This document shows positions 32,307-42,164 of a stretch of 64,000 nt of DNA, one piece after another. Source of the DNA: Zymoseptoria tritici IPO323. Lineage: Eukaryota; Ascomycota; Dothideomycetes; Mycosphaerellales; Mycosphaerellaceae. The notes beneath the pieces are model-generated. The model was not told where the DNA came from and searched no databases. It saw only the letters and a list, made by a program, of their open reading frames with translations. The position numbers and the translations under genes were made by a program. How positions within the stretch are numbered: position 1 is the stretch's first letter; each line of letters starts with the position of its first letter. The DNA lies in assembly GCF_000219625.1 (NCBI RefSeq), contig NC_018211.1, positions 806,001 to 870,000 on the forward strand. The letters are read 5' to 3'.

Positions 32307-34408
32307 TCCGAGGGTTTGTGAAAGACAAAATCGTGGAACAGGTACGAAACCGGGTTGGTGGGCTTCAAATCCGAGTGCTTGGAAGCGAGTGGGACGGAGG
32401 AGAGACGCGCACAAAGACCAGCGGGTGTTTGTCCACCTTTGACTACCTGAATCGACTGCGGATCTGAAGAAACGGCCGGATCTTGGATCGATCTTGCACG
32501 ATGAGAATGACCATCATTCAGCCTACTCCCAAAAGTCTTCGTCTTCTCTGGATCGTACAGTGTTTGTCGGAGAGCCTCTGCCGCCTGGTCGCTGCTTCCG
32601 AGTTCACGTAGACGTCCCCCTCTTTCGATTGTTTCTCCGTTCTCGCGCGCAGGCTGCACACTCCAGGCCACCGGAGTTCGACACATACGGTGCAATTTGA
32701 GCGGGACCTCGGAGGCACAACCGGAAGCCGATATGCCAGCTCGTGAGCCTGGCCGTCGGAGCATTTCCCGCGACAAGCAAACCTGGCACCTCATGAGCCA
32801 TGATGATGTTGAAGCTGGGAAGGTTCCGCAACGTGTCCGCCTTGCAGCCTCTGGGCGGGTCGGGAGGGGTTCTAGAGTGACGTCGCCGAGCATCTCCCAT
32901 ACCTTGCAAGAACACAAAGTTGAAAGCTTCTCCTGGACTGGCAAGGAACTGCTGCCCTCGGGCATCGGGCGTCAAATCGAGCGTCAAATCGGGCACACCG
33001 CTATCGGCTTATAGATCTAGATAACCCATCATCTTTCCTGCAGACAGGGATTGATTGAGTTGGCAGGATCAGATCAAGACGAGGAGAAGCTCGGTAATGG
33101 CAGTCAGGCGCTTCGGAAAGTCGCCCATCCGACCCCGTCGCAAGGTTAAGGGCCTGTTGGCAGGGGAGTTGACATTTGAGGCTTGAAACGACCCAAGCCT
33201 TACACGAGCGGAGAGCACTCCGATGCGCCTGTTTGCTCCAACCTGGTGGTCCTGCTCTCAGCTCGAGTCGCACAAAGACGCCTCATCGTTGACATAACAT
33301 TTTCATAGTGATGCCCTGCATGGAGCAGCAGCGCTTGCTTTCGGACCCGTTTTCCTGGACTGGTAATCAACAATTCCGGGAACTGGCACAGACTCTGGAA
33401 GATCGGCTGTCTCTCCAAGACGCGAACGCTACTTCCTGTGTGTAGAGTTAGGACTGCAACATCTTCCGCCGTGAAGAGGATCACATCACAGGAGCGACCG
33501 CTCTTCCCGCCGTAAACGCATTCTATACCACGCGCACATTCTCCACCAACGGCCTTCAATTTCCTGGGGAATCCTTGAATGATGCATTGATCGGATACGG
33601 GTTGTATTGCACGATGTGGCCATGCGGGTGAACCTTGATCGTAGCTCGAGCAGCACTAGGAAGCCTCATTTCTCGAAGAATCTGCTTTAGTATGCTTCCC
33701 TGCATGCGAGCCAAGAATTTGCCATCGACGGCTAGCTGTGCCTTCGTCGATCAGGAGTCGACAACTATTCGTACTGGTACGGGCTCCGAAATGTGGTCAA
33801 TCAGTCAAGCCGCGGTCTCCACTTCTCGTTTGTATGTCCTGCGCAGTACCTCTTGAATCTTCCTGTCGAACCATGTCCCCAGCTCGAACATGACCAGGAA
33901 GCCTCGCCATTCGAACTTCACATACGAGCCGCTATCCTGTTGCCCTGCATGAATCTACAGCGCGTGGTCACTCTCGAAACCTAACTCTGTCTTCTTCGGG
34001 TAAGTATCGACCATTCTTGTTCATGGTATTGGCTCTGGGTTCTCGGAATCCTCTACTGGCCCTGTTGGCACTTGGGGTAGATCCTGACTCCATCATACAC
34101 GGCATGGGCTGTACTTCTTGCAGTTCGACCATACTTTCAGCTCGAGCGATACGAGACAGCCTCATTGACTCGTCTCGAGAAGTACGAGGTATCGGATGCC
34201 ATTACGTCAATGAGGAACTTGTGTCGTCAGTCCATCAACGGTGCCGCTTCCCTCTGAAGGTCTCGAGCTGGGTGAAGGCATTAAAGTAGAGGACTGCTCC
34301 CGTCGAATCCAGCTACTTCTTCCCATAACAACATCGCTGCAATTACCTTCCATCACCTTCAACAATCAACAGCGACTGCAACAATCAACATCAATACCAT
34401 CCATCAAC
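32307..34408. other. long stretch without recognised genes
   Basis: About 2.1 kb. Frames of 60-130 codons occur on both strands without motifs. It contains a 62-base relative of the repeat end seen at 39449-39665 (see 32654-32715). The last 120 bases are rich in CAACATCAAC-type leader sequence before the secreted peptide gene at 34409. Confidence 0.45.
32654..32715 (+). repeat. dispersed repeat fragment, promoter-element family
   Basis: It begins CTGCACACTCCAGGCC and ends GTGCAATTTGAGCGGGACCT-CGGAGG. Both halves resemble sequence at 39449-39665 and 44372-44433. No full element with two inverted ends could be traced here. Confidence 0.4.
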
Positions 34409-34703
34409 ATGAACTTCTCCACTCTGATCACCGTCGTCCTCGTCGTCCTCATCGCTCCAATCACGGTACGGCCTTCCCTTTCTTCGAACCTTTCTCATTC
34501 GCTAATGGGAGGCTCACACAGGAGGCGTGCTACAATGACCCTGTTGATGGTCGCAACGGCGATTGCTACAGAGATTGCATGGCGAAGTATGGACACGGTG
34601 GCTTCTGGTATGCAGTCTCCATTCTTTGCTGTCGGTGTCAAACACCATGATCGCTAACGTGGATCACGCTTCTAGCAATGAGGGATATTGCCTGTGCACG
34701 TAG
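34409..34703 (+). CDS. Secreted defensin-like six-cysteine peptide (CS-alpha-beta type spacing)
   Basis: A 56-residue precursor from three exons: 34409-34465, 34522-34607 and 34676-34703. Introns of 56 and 68 bp are GTACGG...ACAG and GTATGC...CTAG with a GCTAAC branch site. Exon 1 is the signal peptide (MNFSTLITVVLVVLIAPIT). The mature part of about 35-37 residues has six cysteines spaced C-x11-C-x3-C-x9-C-x4-C-x1-C. It contains the short helix segment CYRDCMAKYGHGGF and ends with a C-x-C. This is the order found in CS-alpha-beta defensins such as fungal plectasin. The second intron splits the codon of the fourth cysteine (TG|C). Plausible roles are an antimicrobial peptide or an apoplastic effector. 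No expression evidence is available and the call rests on spacing and splicing. Confidence 0.7.
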
Positions 34704-35699
34704 TTGACCGAAAGATCATCGCTGCCTGTTCTCTTGCGTGTGCGGAAGGAGGTGTTGATGCTGACGCTGTTGTTGTCGCTGCTGGCAAGGCACAGATGTC
34801 AGTTGTCAGCTGGAACACGGGAACTCGATTTGTTGGAGGAGGCGTTCAGTCGGCGATAGCTGTTTGCAACATCGATCAGTACCAAGGAAATTCTGTCATT
34901 CTGTGGAGATCGTCGACCTGACCCATTTCTCACATCATTGGCTGTTGTTGCGGATGTTTCTTTGAAGCTTCTGTCGCTAACACAAACAAGGCCCCACGGA
35001 GTTGAAAGAAGTCAATTAGCGATCGCTGAACATGCGCGGTTGACATCAAAGGAACGCTGTCTCTTGCACAATGTCTTCCAGAACCATTCGGTGGTGCGTT
35101 ATTCGTTGTGGGCAAGTCTTCCAAAGACCGTCTTGTGCCGTTCACCCGTGCACTGCGTACAGAAATCGCCGCTTATAATATCCTCAGGCATCCATTCACA
35201 ATCGGGCGAACGCTGATTAATTGGACGGGACACACGTTTACGTGTCCGGCGGCTGGGATCAGGGGCCAGAAGTAGAGATTGTGACGACGAAAATAATGGT
35301 CGGCAGTGAAGTGGATCATGCATCGATGCCAGCTTTGTCCATGGTGTTGTTCGTTGTGTCTCGCCCTGGGGGTGGGAAATGCGAATCCTGCTCCCTGCCT
35401 CTCTGATGAGCAGCTTGATCGTACCACATGTCGAGCTCCCATCAGAGAGAGATTGCACTACTCTCGGGACCCAATTGTCCTGCTGTCCCGAGACATCCCG
35501 CAAGGTTCTTCCCAGGACACAATGCAGTAAGATCCCGGTCCTCCTCGACGGCCACCTTGATAAAGAGGCGGACAGCCACTCGACAATTCTCCATTCTTTC
35601 GCATCATCATCGTATCAACACCAACAAGATCGCCCACATCAGCAACCATATCAGCACCAATACCAAACAACACGCCCAGTATCACGACCAACGTTCAGC
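34704..35699. other. intergenic between two secreted-peptide genes
   Basis: About 1 kb between the paired peptide genes. No additional member was found on either strand. The last 110 bases are a CA-rich leader (ATCAGCACCAATACC). Confidence 0.45.
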
Positions 35700-35986
35700 A
35701 TGCGATTCACTGTTCTCATCGCCGCCGTCTTCGTCGGTCTCATCGCTCCCGCGCTCGCAGTACGATCGTCCTTTCTCGGTTTCATTGCATAGATTGCTGA
35801 CGTCGTTAAATGATAGCAATGCCCGGATAATTGCGTCAATTTTGCATGCCCGGGACGTGTGCCGTACTGGTAACAAAATTCTCCCTCCATCGCGGTGTGC
35901 CGTGTGTGCTGACGTTGACCACGCGTAGCGCCGAAGACAATACATGCCAGTGCTCTTCTTGGGAGGGTAGTGGCCCTCCTCGCTGA
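35700..35986 (+). CDS. Secreted six-cysteine peptide, paralogue of the defensin-like gene
   Basis: Also 56 residues from three exons: 35700-35759, 35817-35869 and 35929-35986 (introns 57 and 59 bp; GTACGA...ATAG and GTAACA...GTAG). Exon 1 is a signal peptide (MRFTVLIAAVFVGLIAPALA) resembling that of the gene 1 kb to the left. The first intron is phase 0 right after the signal peptide, and the second splits a cysteine codon as TG|C, both exactly as in that gene. Mature cysteine spacing is C-x3-C-x4-C-x6-C-x5-C-x1-C, so the C-x-C end is kept but the x3 pair is displaced, and an SSWEGSG tail follows. Without the second intron the peptide would end after PYW with only three cysteines. The GTAACA donor is weak. 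Likely a diverged effector or antimicrobial peptide. Confidence 0.62.
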
Positions 35987-36742
35987 ATCAACGCACTGAT
36001 ACCACGGCTCGTCAGTCGTGCAAGACCTGACGATAAGATCGGGGAACGGATGGAGGCACTTCGTTTACGGAAGCGCTTGACGAACGGACAATGAGGACTT
36101 GCTGTCTTTTCTTGACATTTGGGTTGGGCATTCGCGACGGGTATCGGTGGTAGACAGTCTTCAGGGCGAATTGTGTGGCAATCTACCAGAATTGTGTCGG
36201 TCAACCAATGAGCATGCTGTGCCAACAAGGCGCCGGCGCAATATTCTTCTTGCACCTCCTTCACCCCGTTCACGACGCACCGCGTATGTCGAACTCCAGT
36301 GGCTTGGTTGTGTGCATTTCGCGCCAGGGAACGGAGACATGGTTCGAGGAGGTTGTAGAACTGTGAGGCTACGAGAAAGCCAACGCTGCGACGATACCGT
36401 CAATCTCTGGCCGGAATGTACTTTCCGGGCCATCCAAGTCCAAGTTGCGAAGCGCAGTCTGAGATGAGGCACGGAGACAATGCTCTTGTTGTTCAAATGA
36501 TGAAAAGAGAGTTGTTGCTTGCAAAGAAACGAGTCGCGTCCCGCTCGGCATCAGGGGTCCTAAAGATGCCTCGGACTTCTGGAGCTTGAACCTCACAACC
36601 TTTACCCAGCATTCTTTTGCACTCAATCGTATATTATTTACAGTATAGAGTATAGAAGATTATCTACAACAGACCGCAGTGGCAGCGCAGAAACCGAAAA
36701 CCTCTTCTATCCACGACTTCGACCGAATTAACGAACCTCAAA
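35987..36742. other. intergenic upstream of the thioesterase
   Basis: No gene is supported. A TATA-like ATATTATTTACAGTATAGAG lies near 36631-36650. Confidence 0.5.
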
Positions 36743-37423
36743 ATGTCGAACAAACTCGAGACCCAATCCCCATTCCTCCGCGAACCTTGGCTTGCCTCCC
36801 AACTGCAACATCCCGATACTGTCATTCGTGTAACGCCCTCCCGCGAACCCAAGGCCAGCACCGAGGACAGCCTTTTCGCCGAGATATTGAAGACGGACCG
36901 GACGATCCAGTCTTGTCTATCGTTCTACGTTGACCATCGGAGCTCCTCGAACTCAGCTTCATCAAGGAGTCAAGATGCAGAAGGGCGAGAAGGAGAGAGT
37001 ACTTCTAAGAGCGAGGACGGCATAGAGGAAGTCACAACACTCATCGCAATGGGCAATGGCATGAACGGCCACCCACAAATCCTCCACGGCGGAATCACAG
37101 CCACGCTCATCGATGAGTCGATGGGAATCTTCCAGTCTGTCGACCACTCGTACCAGACTGGCAAAATGACTCAAGGCGCCGAGGAGTCTTTCGCGGGCAC
37201 GTTCACCGCGCAGTTGACGGTGAGGTATCTTGCGCCGGTTCGGACGCCGGGTTGTGTGGAGGTGAAGGTTAGGAGTGTCAAGAAGGAGCCCAGGAAGGAG
37301 TGGCTGAAGGCTGAAGTCAGGCAGTGGGTTGGAGACAAAGAGGGAGGCGAGGCAGTGCTCGTCGCAGATGGAGAGGCGCTGTTTATTAAGCCCAGGGTTG
37401 GGCCAAGGGCGGCGAAGATTTGA
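36743..37423 (+). CDS. Hotdog-fold thioesterase superfamily protein (PaaI/4HBT-like)
   Basis: A 226-residue intronless protein. The hotdog domain starts near residue 100 with MGNGMNGHPQILHGGITATL and IDESMG, where the His-Gly-Gly motif and the following Asp/Glu on the central helix are the family's active-site region. It continues with FTAQLTVRYLAPVRTPGCVE. These proteins hydrolyse acyl-CoA thioesters. The N-terminal 60 residues have the FLREPWLASQLQHP segment often seen in fungal members, then a Ser-rich insert. No clear targeting peptide is seen. The gene is tail-to-tail with the DUF7580-like gene, with 47 bases between stop codons. Substrate unknown. Confidence 0.88.
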   Translation: MSNKLETQSPFLREPWLASQLQHPDTVIRVTPSREPKASTEDSLFAEILKTDRTIQSCLSFYVDHRSSSNSASSRSQDAEGREGESTSKSEDGIEEVTTLIAMGNGMNGHPQILHGGITATLIDESMGIFQSVDHSYQTGKMTQGAEESFAGTFTAQLTVRYLAPVRTPGCVEVKVRSVKKEPRKEWLKAEVRQWVGDKEGGEAVLVADGEALFIKPRVGPRAAKI

Positions 37424-37470
37424 GAGGTGGGAGGTGAACGCAGCCAATTTTGGAACAACGATATTGAAAA

Positions 37471-39273
37471 CTATATCACTCTCGACGTCAACTGCTGACA
37501 CGACGAGCTCAGCGGCTCAATGACGATTTGCAGCAAGTCTTGTCTCCAGGCGTTGCCAACCTGCCGGCCTCTTCGCATTGCAAGGCACCAGTAGACCGCA
37601 TCAGCATACTCTGGTCCGGCTTCTCCTTCGACTCTTTCCGCCCATTTCGACGCAGCCGCCAAGTCCATCATACTATCTTGCTGCCCTTCCGGAGACCGGT
37701 ATTGATCTCGAAATGGGCTGTTCTCCAGAGTTTGACCGAAGCACAGTTCAAGCAGGAGTATGCTTAGGGTCATGAAGGTTTCGTCTGCGGAAGATGTCTG
37801 TCCAGAAGCCGGCCCGATCTGTCGGAACCCAGCCCGAAGGTGTGGCTGATCAAGAATTATCGATCCATCGATCACATTGAAAAGAATGTTTTCGCCACTC
37901 CAATGCTGGCCCAACCAGGAACTCGAATGGAGCTGGAGCTGTGAAGATGCTATTGCCAGTGCGATCTTGTATCTGAGGATTCGCGACGGAGTCGTGGAAG
38001 TATCGGACAGCAACTTCGCCAGCGTGATCGTCCGCACGCTGATTAACGGTCTGGAAACCAAGGTCGAAGTCTGCAGCGAGTACTCTGTGTCGATACCTCC
38101 ACCAGTCAACAAGCCAGAGCATGGCTGTGTATCAAGATGTGCGCTGATTGCCTGGCAGAGATTCTCTATCGCCGTCAGCACTACTTTGGGTGTCGTTGTT
38201 GTCCGGTCAGGGATTGTAAAGGTGGCGGATGCTCTCGTGGCAGATGCATCACGCGCCAGGTTCGGCGACTTCTTGAACGCTGATCGCAGAGGCTTCATCT
38301 TTGCTAGGCCTGCGGCCTGCGGCGAAGTACTGTGTAACACGGCGGGCAACGGTGCAGGAATCGCAGACGCTGCAGGCAATTTCGGAAATATGTTCTCTTC
38401 CACGACCACTTGATGGCTTGCCCATGGACATTGCACGCACTGTGACGAGCAGATGCTGGACCAAAAGCAGATGTCGAAGTGGACATTTGTAGCTTCGCGG
38501 TGCATCAAACGAAGATCGGCACAGTGTTCGGCACGACATGGGCATTTCCAGGACTCCATCAACAACAGGTACACGTTCCGAGCATGTCGCCAAAAGTCCA
38601 ACAGAGCTCTCGGTACCACGGTCGGGCGCTTGCTACTTAGAAGCATCTTGGTCACATCGTCGTTCTTGGACATCAGTCCATCCAAGGATTTCATATATCC
38701 ATCGATTTGAGTGAATAACGCCTCCCGTCGGTTCTTGCCTTGGCTGAACCGCACTCTTTGACCCTCGTACGTCAGCTTTCCTTGCGACCGTTTGGCGACG
38801 GACTTTATCTGCTTGGCTGTGCTGGGCTTCTGGTTGTTGCTCAAGGTTTGACCAGAAGGCGCAGTCACATTGCTACAGCTGATGCGGTCCTGGAATGTCG
38901 CCTTATCCAGCCCAAGCTCTTCGCTCAGGTCACGAACGGTCTCTTGCAAGTCCTTCATTGTGTCCAGGTATGCTCGATGCACCTTCGGGAGAAGTCTCTC
39001 CTTCAGTCTCGCCTCGACTTCAACCCATCCTTGATCGTCTGGGATATTCTTGAGCCTGGCGAGCTCCTCTTGACTATCAACCACGTCAAGGAAAAGCTTG
39101 TCAAGTGTGAGATCGTACTCCAGCTCGAGAGTCTTGACACGGTTGCGAACTTGTCGATATTCTTGCTTGAATTGGCGCATGCAACCAAGAATCCGGAAAC
39201 ATTCCTCGTAGTGCTCCACTGCGCTGATCAACAGTGGTATTCCGGCCAACACAAGGCCTGCAACCTCCGCCAT
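37471..39273 (-). CDS. DUF7580-like fungal protein with N-terminal helical domain
   Basis: A 600-residue intronless protein. The N-terminus (MAEVAGLVLAGIPLLISAVE, then HYEECFRILGCMRQFKQEYR) matches the helical start of a large fungal family often annotated as DUF7580 or prion-inhibition-like and met in NLR-type and allorecognition proteins. The middle has a coiled stretch and a Cys-rich segment (WKCPCRAEHC). The C-terminal region (SSSWLGQHWSGENILF, then ADETFMTLSILLLELCFGQ) resembles the tail of DUF7580 and recalls a kinase C-lobe, but I see no intact catalytic HRD or DFG motif. In-frame upstream starts at 39372 (ATG) and 39405 (GTG) would add a non-conserved leader. It is head-to-head with the C2H2 gene at 39793. 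Role inferred only: signalling or immunity-like. Confidence 0.7.
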   Translation of the reverse strand: MAEVAGLVLAGIPLLISAVEHYEECFRILGCMRQFKQEYRQVRNRVKTLELEYDLTLDKLFLDVVDSQEELARLKNIPDDQGWVEVEARLKERLLPKVHRAYLDTMKDLQETVRDLSEELGLDKATFQDRISCSNVTAPSGQTLSNNQKPSTAKQIKSVAKRSQGKLTYEGQRVRFSQGKNRREALFTQIDGYMKSLDGLMSKNDDVTKMLLSSKRPTVVPRALLDFWRHARNVYLLLMESWKCPCRAEHCADLRLMHREATNVHFDICFWSSICSSQCVQCPWASHQVVVEENIFPKLPAASAIPAPLPAVLHSTSPQAAGLAKMKPLRSAFKKSPNLARDASATRASATFTIPDRTTTTPKVVLTAIENLCQAISAHLDTQPCSGLLTGGGIDTEYSLQTSTLVSRPLISVRTITLAKLLSDTSTTPSRILRYKIALAIASSQLQLHSSSWLGQHWSGENILFNVIDGSIILDQPHLRAGFRQIGPASGQTSSADETFMTLSILLLELCFGQTLENSPFRDQYRSPEGQQDSMMDLAAASKWAERVEGEAGPEYADAVYWCLAMRRGRQVGNAWRQDLLQIVIEPLSSSCQQLTSRVI

Positions 39274-39448
39274 ATTGCCGAGCGGTGGTCTCGAAGGACT
39301 GATTTGAGTGCGCAATGAGAGACCCGAGATTGCGGGAGCTGTTGGAGTATAAGCAGGATGGAGCTCGTGCATATCTCGCTTCCGTTCGAAGCGCCACCGA
39401 TCCACAGTAATCCTTCATCGTGCACTGTGGCGCGGTACATCAAAGCTC

Positions 39449-39665
39449 CCTCCGTGCTTCCGCTCAAACTGCACACTCCAAGCTATCTAGGTGCACTTTG
39501 TCTGGTCAAATGGAAACAACGACAAGAAATCAAATCACCGATAAAACCGTATCGGTGTCGTAGAACTGATTTCGATGCCGAGCTCACCAGACTTCCGCGC
39601 ATTCCTCGCTCTACATGCTTCGCTCGATTAGCTTGGTCGGTGCAGTTTGAGCGGAAGCACGGAGG
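39449..39665. mobile_element. 217-bp element with inverted ends in a shared promoter (MITE-like)
   Basis: The left end (39449-39483) starts CCTCCGTGCTTCCGCTCAAA and the right end (39631-39665) is its reverse complement: 26 bases match exactly, three mismatch, then six match. The 147-bp interior has no frame. No clear target-site duplication was found. Related end sequence occurs at 32654-32715 and 44372-44433. It lies between the divergent DUF7580-like and C2H2 genes. Confidence 0.55.
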
Positions 39666-39792
39666 TTCCCTGGCCGGATGAGCTCGGCTACAGGCGCGCA
39701 TCGTCGTCGAATGCTACCTCATTTCAGCTGCCTCACGCCCAAGAATTGCACTGTCCTCAATCTACCACCTTCGCGACGGCTGCCACTCCAAT

Positions 39793-42155
39793 ATGCCCAA
39801 AGCGCATAGTCTATCGGATGCGTCGCGGCAGGCTTTATCAGAATTTGCTTCTCTGAAGGAGCTCTTGCCTCCTGCGAGTCATTCTTATCAACGCCTGGAG
39901 GACGTACAACAGCGGTTCAGGCTCTGGTCTGGTGTTATCGGTGCTGCTCATCCTGTGCATGTCCAGAACTCCTTGGCACACCGAGTGAGGGCAGCGCCAA
40001 AGCTACAGGCTCGGTTTGAAGAGCTACTCGGTGATACGATAGACGATCTCGAAGAATGTTAGACTCCTGCGGCTCTGCGATATTTGACTGTACTAATCCC
40101 CTCGCAGTGGCAGAGCTGATGCGTGGTACATCTGGCGTATGGGACGAAGCTGCCGTCAGCGAGTTTGACGACATCATTGAGTCAATCAGCGAATCGGTTC
40201 GATCTCTTTTCAAGACGTCTGGTATCGCACGCAAAGCCACCGTCAGAGACAGATACGCACTCGCGCTGAAAAAGGTACCGGCATTCGAGGTCGTCGGAGA
40301 AGAAGTCGATTTTGAGCTCATCGGGGATCTTTTTCCAAGACTACGCTTGACACGCCACGATTGGCTACGAAACAGACTGGCCAAGGCCAACAACATCCGA
40401 CGACGTTACTTCCAATATTGCGAAGGTCACCAGTCTGCGGTCGAAGCTGGTACCCGCCGTGGCCAGCAAAAATCCTTGCCGTCGAGCGCTACGGACGAGG
40501 CTGGATCGGAAAGATCGCTAGCGGTCACTGTGAGGACCGTGGCTACGACGGTGAACGCCGCGGCTTACGACGTTGCGACTGCCGAGAGCGACGGTGCGGA
40601 ATCGGTCGTCTCAGCATACTCTTACGCCACAGACTCCTCGACGCCCATGCGATACCGTGTCATCGATCTTGAGGAGGTGAATCGCGGTGAGGAAAATTTC
40701 ATTTGTCCGTACTGCCGTCAAGAACAGTCCATCACCTCACAAGAACGCTGGAATAGGCACGTCCTTTCCGATCTCAAAGCCTACGTCTGCATCGACAGGG
40801 ACTGCACGACCGAGCTTTTTGACAACAGCCGAGCGTGGATGCGACACCAATTACTCACCCATTGGATCGAACGGAAATGTCCATATTGCGGAGATGACCA
40901 GTCCTATGCCACAGTAGACGGTTTGAAGATGCACTTGCGTCAACAGCATTCGACTAAATTCCATCAGGAACAACTTGATCAGATATGCAATCTCAGCGAA
41001 CATGAGCCAGCGGAAGTTTCGGCGGCTGCCTGTCCCTTCTGCGACTGGCAAACCAAATTGGAGTACCAGAAACATGCTGCCGGGACACCCGTGTCTTTGC
41101 AACGATACCGTCGGCACATTGGATCTCACTTGGAGCAGGCGGCTTTGGCTGTGCTTCACGTTGCAGAAGCCAATGATTCGGAGCACGATGGGCATGATTG
41201 CCACGATGACTTACACTGGTCCTCCGATCGCGATTCTCTACCGTCTCTACACATGGACGGTAATGATAAAGGAGACGAGATTGGTAGTCAGGGCGAGCTT
41301 CCAAGCCGTACTGGTCGAAAGATACCTGAGCTGGACAGAATCAATTTCGAAGAGCGCCGGGCGAGAATACAACGGGCCATCTCGGAAAGTCTGAAGGACA
41401 CAGAGTCGGAGAATCTGGCGGAATCTGCAAGAAACGAGTCTCGAAGCACTTCACCGACGTCGAGCGCTGCAGCAGGGAATGCTTCGAGGAATGCGTCTCG
41501 TGAGCCGCCTGCAACATCGGAGATGGAGCTGGCGAGTGGAACTCTAACGATAATTTACGACCAAAGCCACGCACAGCGTGGACATGGCCGTCACGCTGCA
41601 CTCTCTACCCCTGCCGGACCGTTCCCTTGCCTATTGGCCGTCTACGGCTGCCAATCCAGCTTTAGATCGAAGATCGAATGGAAGCGACACGTCGCAACCC
41701 AACACATGCGTCTCGGCTTCTGGCGATGCGACCTTTGTCGTAGAGGAAACAAGACTTATAACTTCAACCGGAAAGATTTGTACTTCCAGCACGTTCGGCG
41801 CATGCATGCTGAAGAGCTTGGGAGTTTCGATAACAGGTCACACGGGGACACTTCTTCTGAGGACGCCGTCGTACTTCACGAAGCCGCTTCCAGGTGCTAC
41901 GTTAAGCTACGCACGCCACCACCTAATAGTCGCTGTCTCTTCTGCGACGACGAGTTCCATGGCTCGGGCTCTTGGGAGCAACGCATAGAGCACATTAGCG
42001 GCCATCTTGAAGCAGCGAAGAAAGAGCGGAGGGGTGTAGGCAACCCGAGTAATTGGAAGAGCGACGAGGCGGCTCACAATTGGCTGGTTGCGGAAGGGCT
42101 GGTCGTTGCACGAGGACAAACCTGGGTGCTTGCGGACAGTGAGCCGGCGAGTTGA
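39793..42155 (+). CDS. C2H2 zinc-finger protein with fungal helical N-terminal domain
   Basis: A 770-residue protein. Exon 1 (39793-40057) encodes an N-terminal helical region (YQRLEDVQQRFRLWSGVIGA). A 50-bp phase-1 intron (40058-40107; donor GTTAGA, CTAATC branch, CGCAG) precedes exon 2. A first zinc-finger block spans about residues 285-430: FICPYCRQEQ, YVCIDRDC, RKCPYCGDD and ACPFCDWQ, each with following His residues, then RRHIGSHLEQAAL. A second block at about 590-720 has FPCLLAVYGCQSSFRSKIEW, WRCDLCRRGN and CLFCDDEF. A Ser-rich linker between them contains IYDQSHAQRG. This arrangement is known from large lineage-specific fungal families often found beside STAND/NLR-like genes. The stop TGA is followed nine bases later, in the same frame, by the next reading frame, so the two may be one gene. 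Confidence 0.78.
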
Positions 42156-42164
42156 AATCCAGCG

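Noticed and set aside
32604..32996. 130-codon minus-strand frame in the 32.5-33 kb gap
   Set aside because: Opens with MPDLTLDLTPDARGQ but shows no domain, signal peptide or splice signals; not enough to call a gene.
34688..34921. 77-codon frame downstream of the defensin-like gene
   Set aside because: It overlaps the last exon in another frame, is not cysteine-patterned and has no signal peptide.
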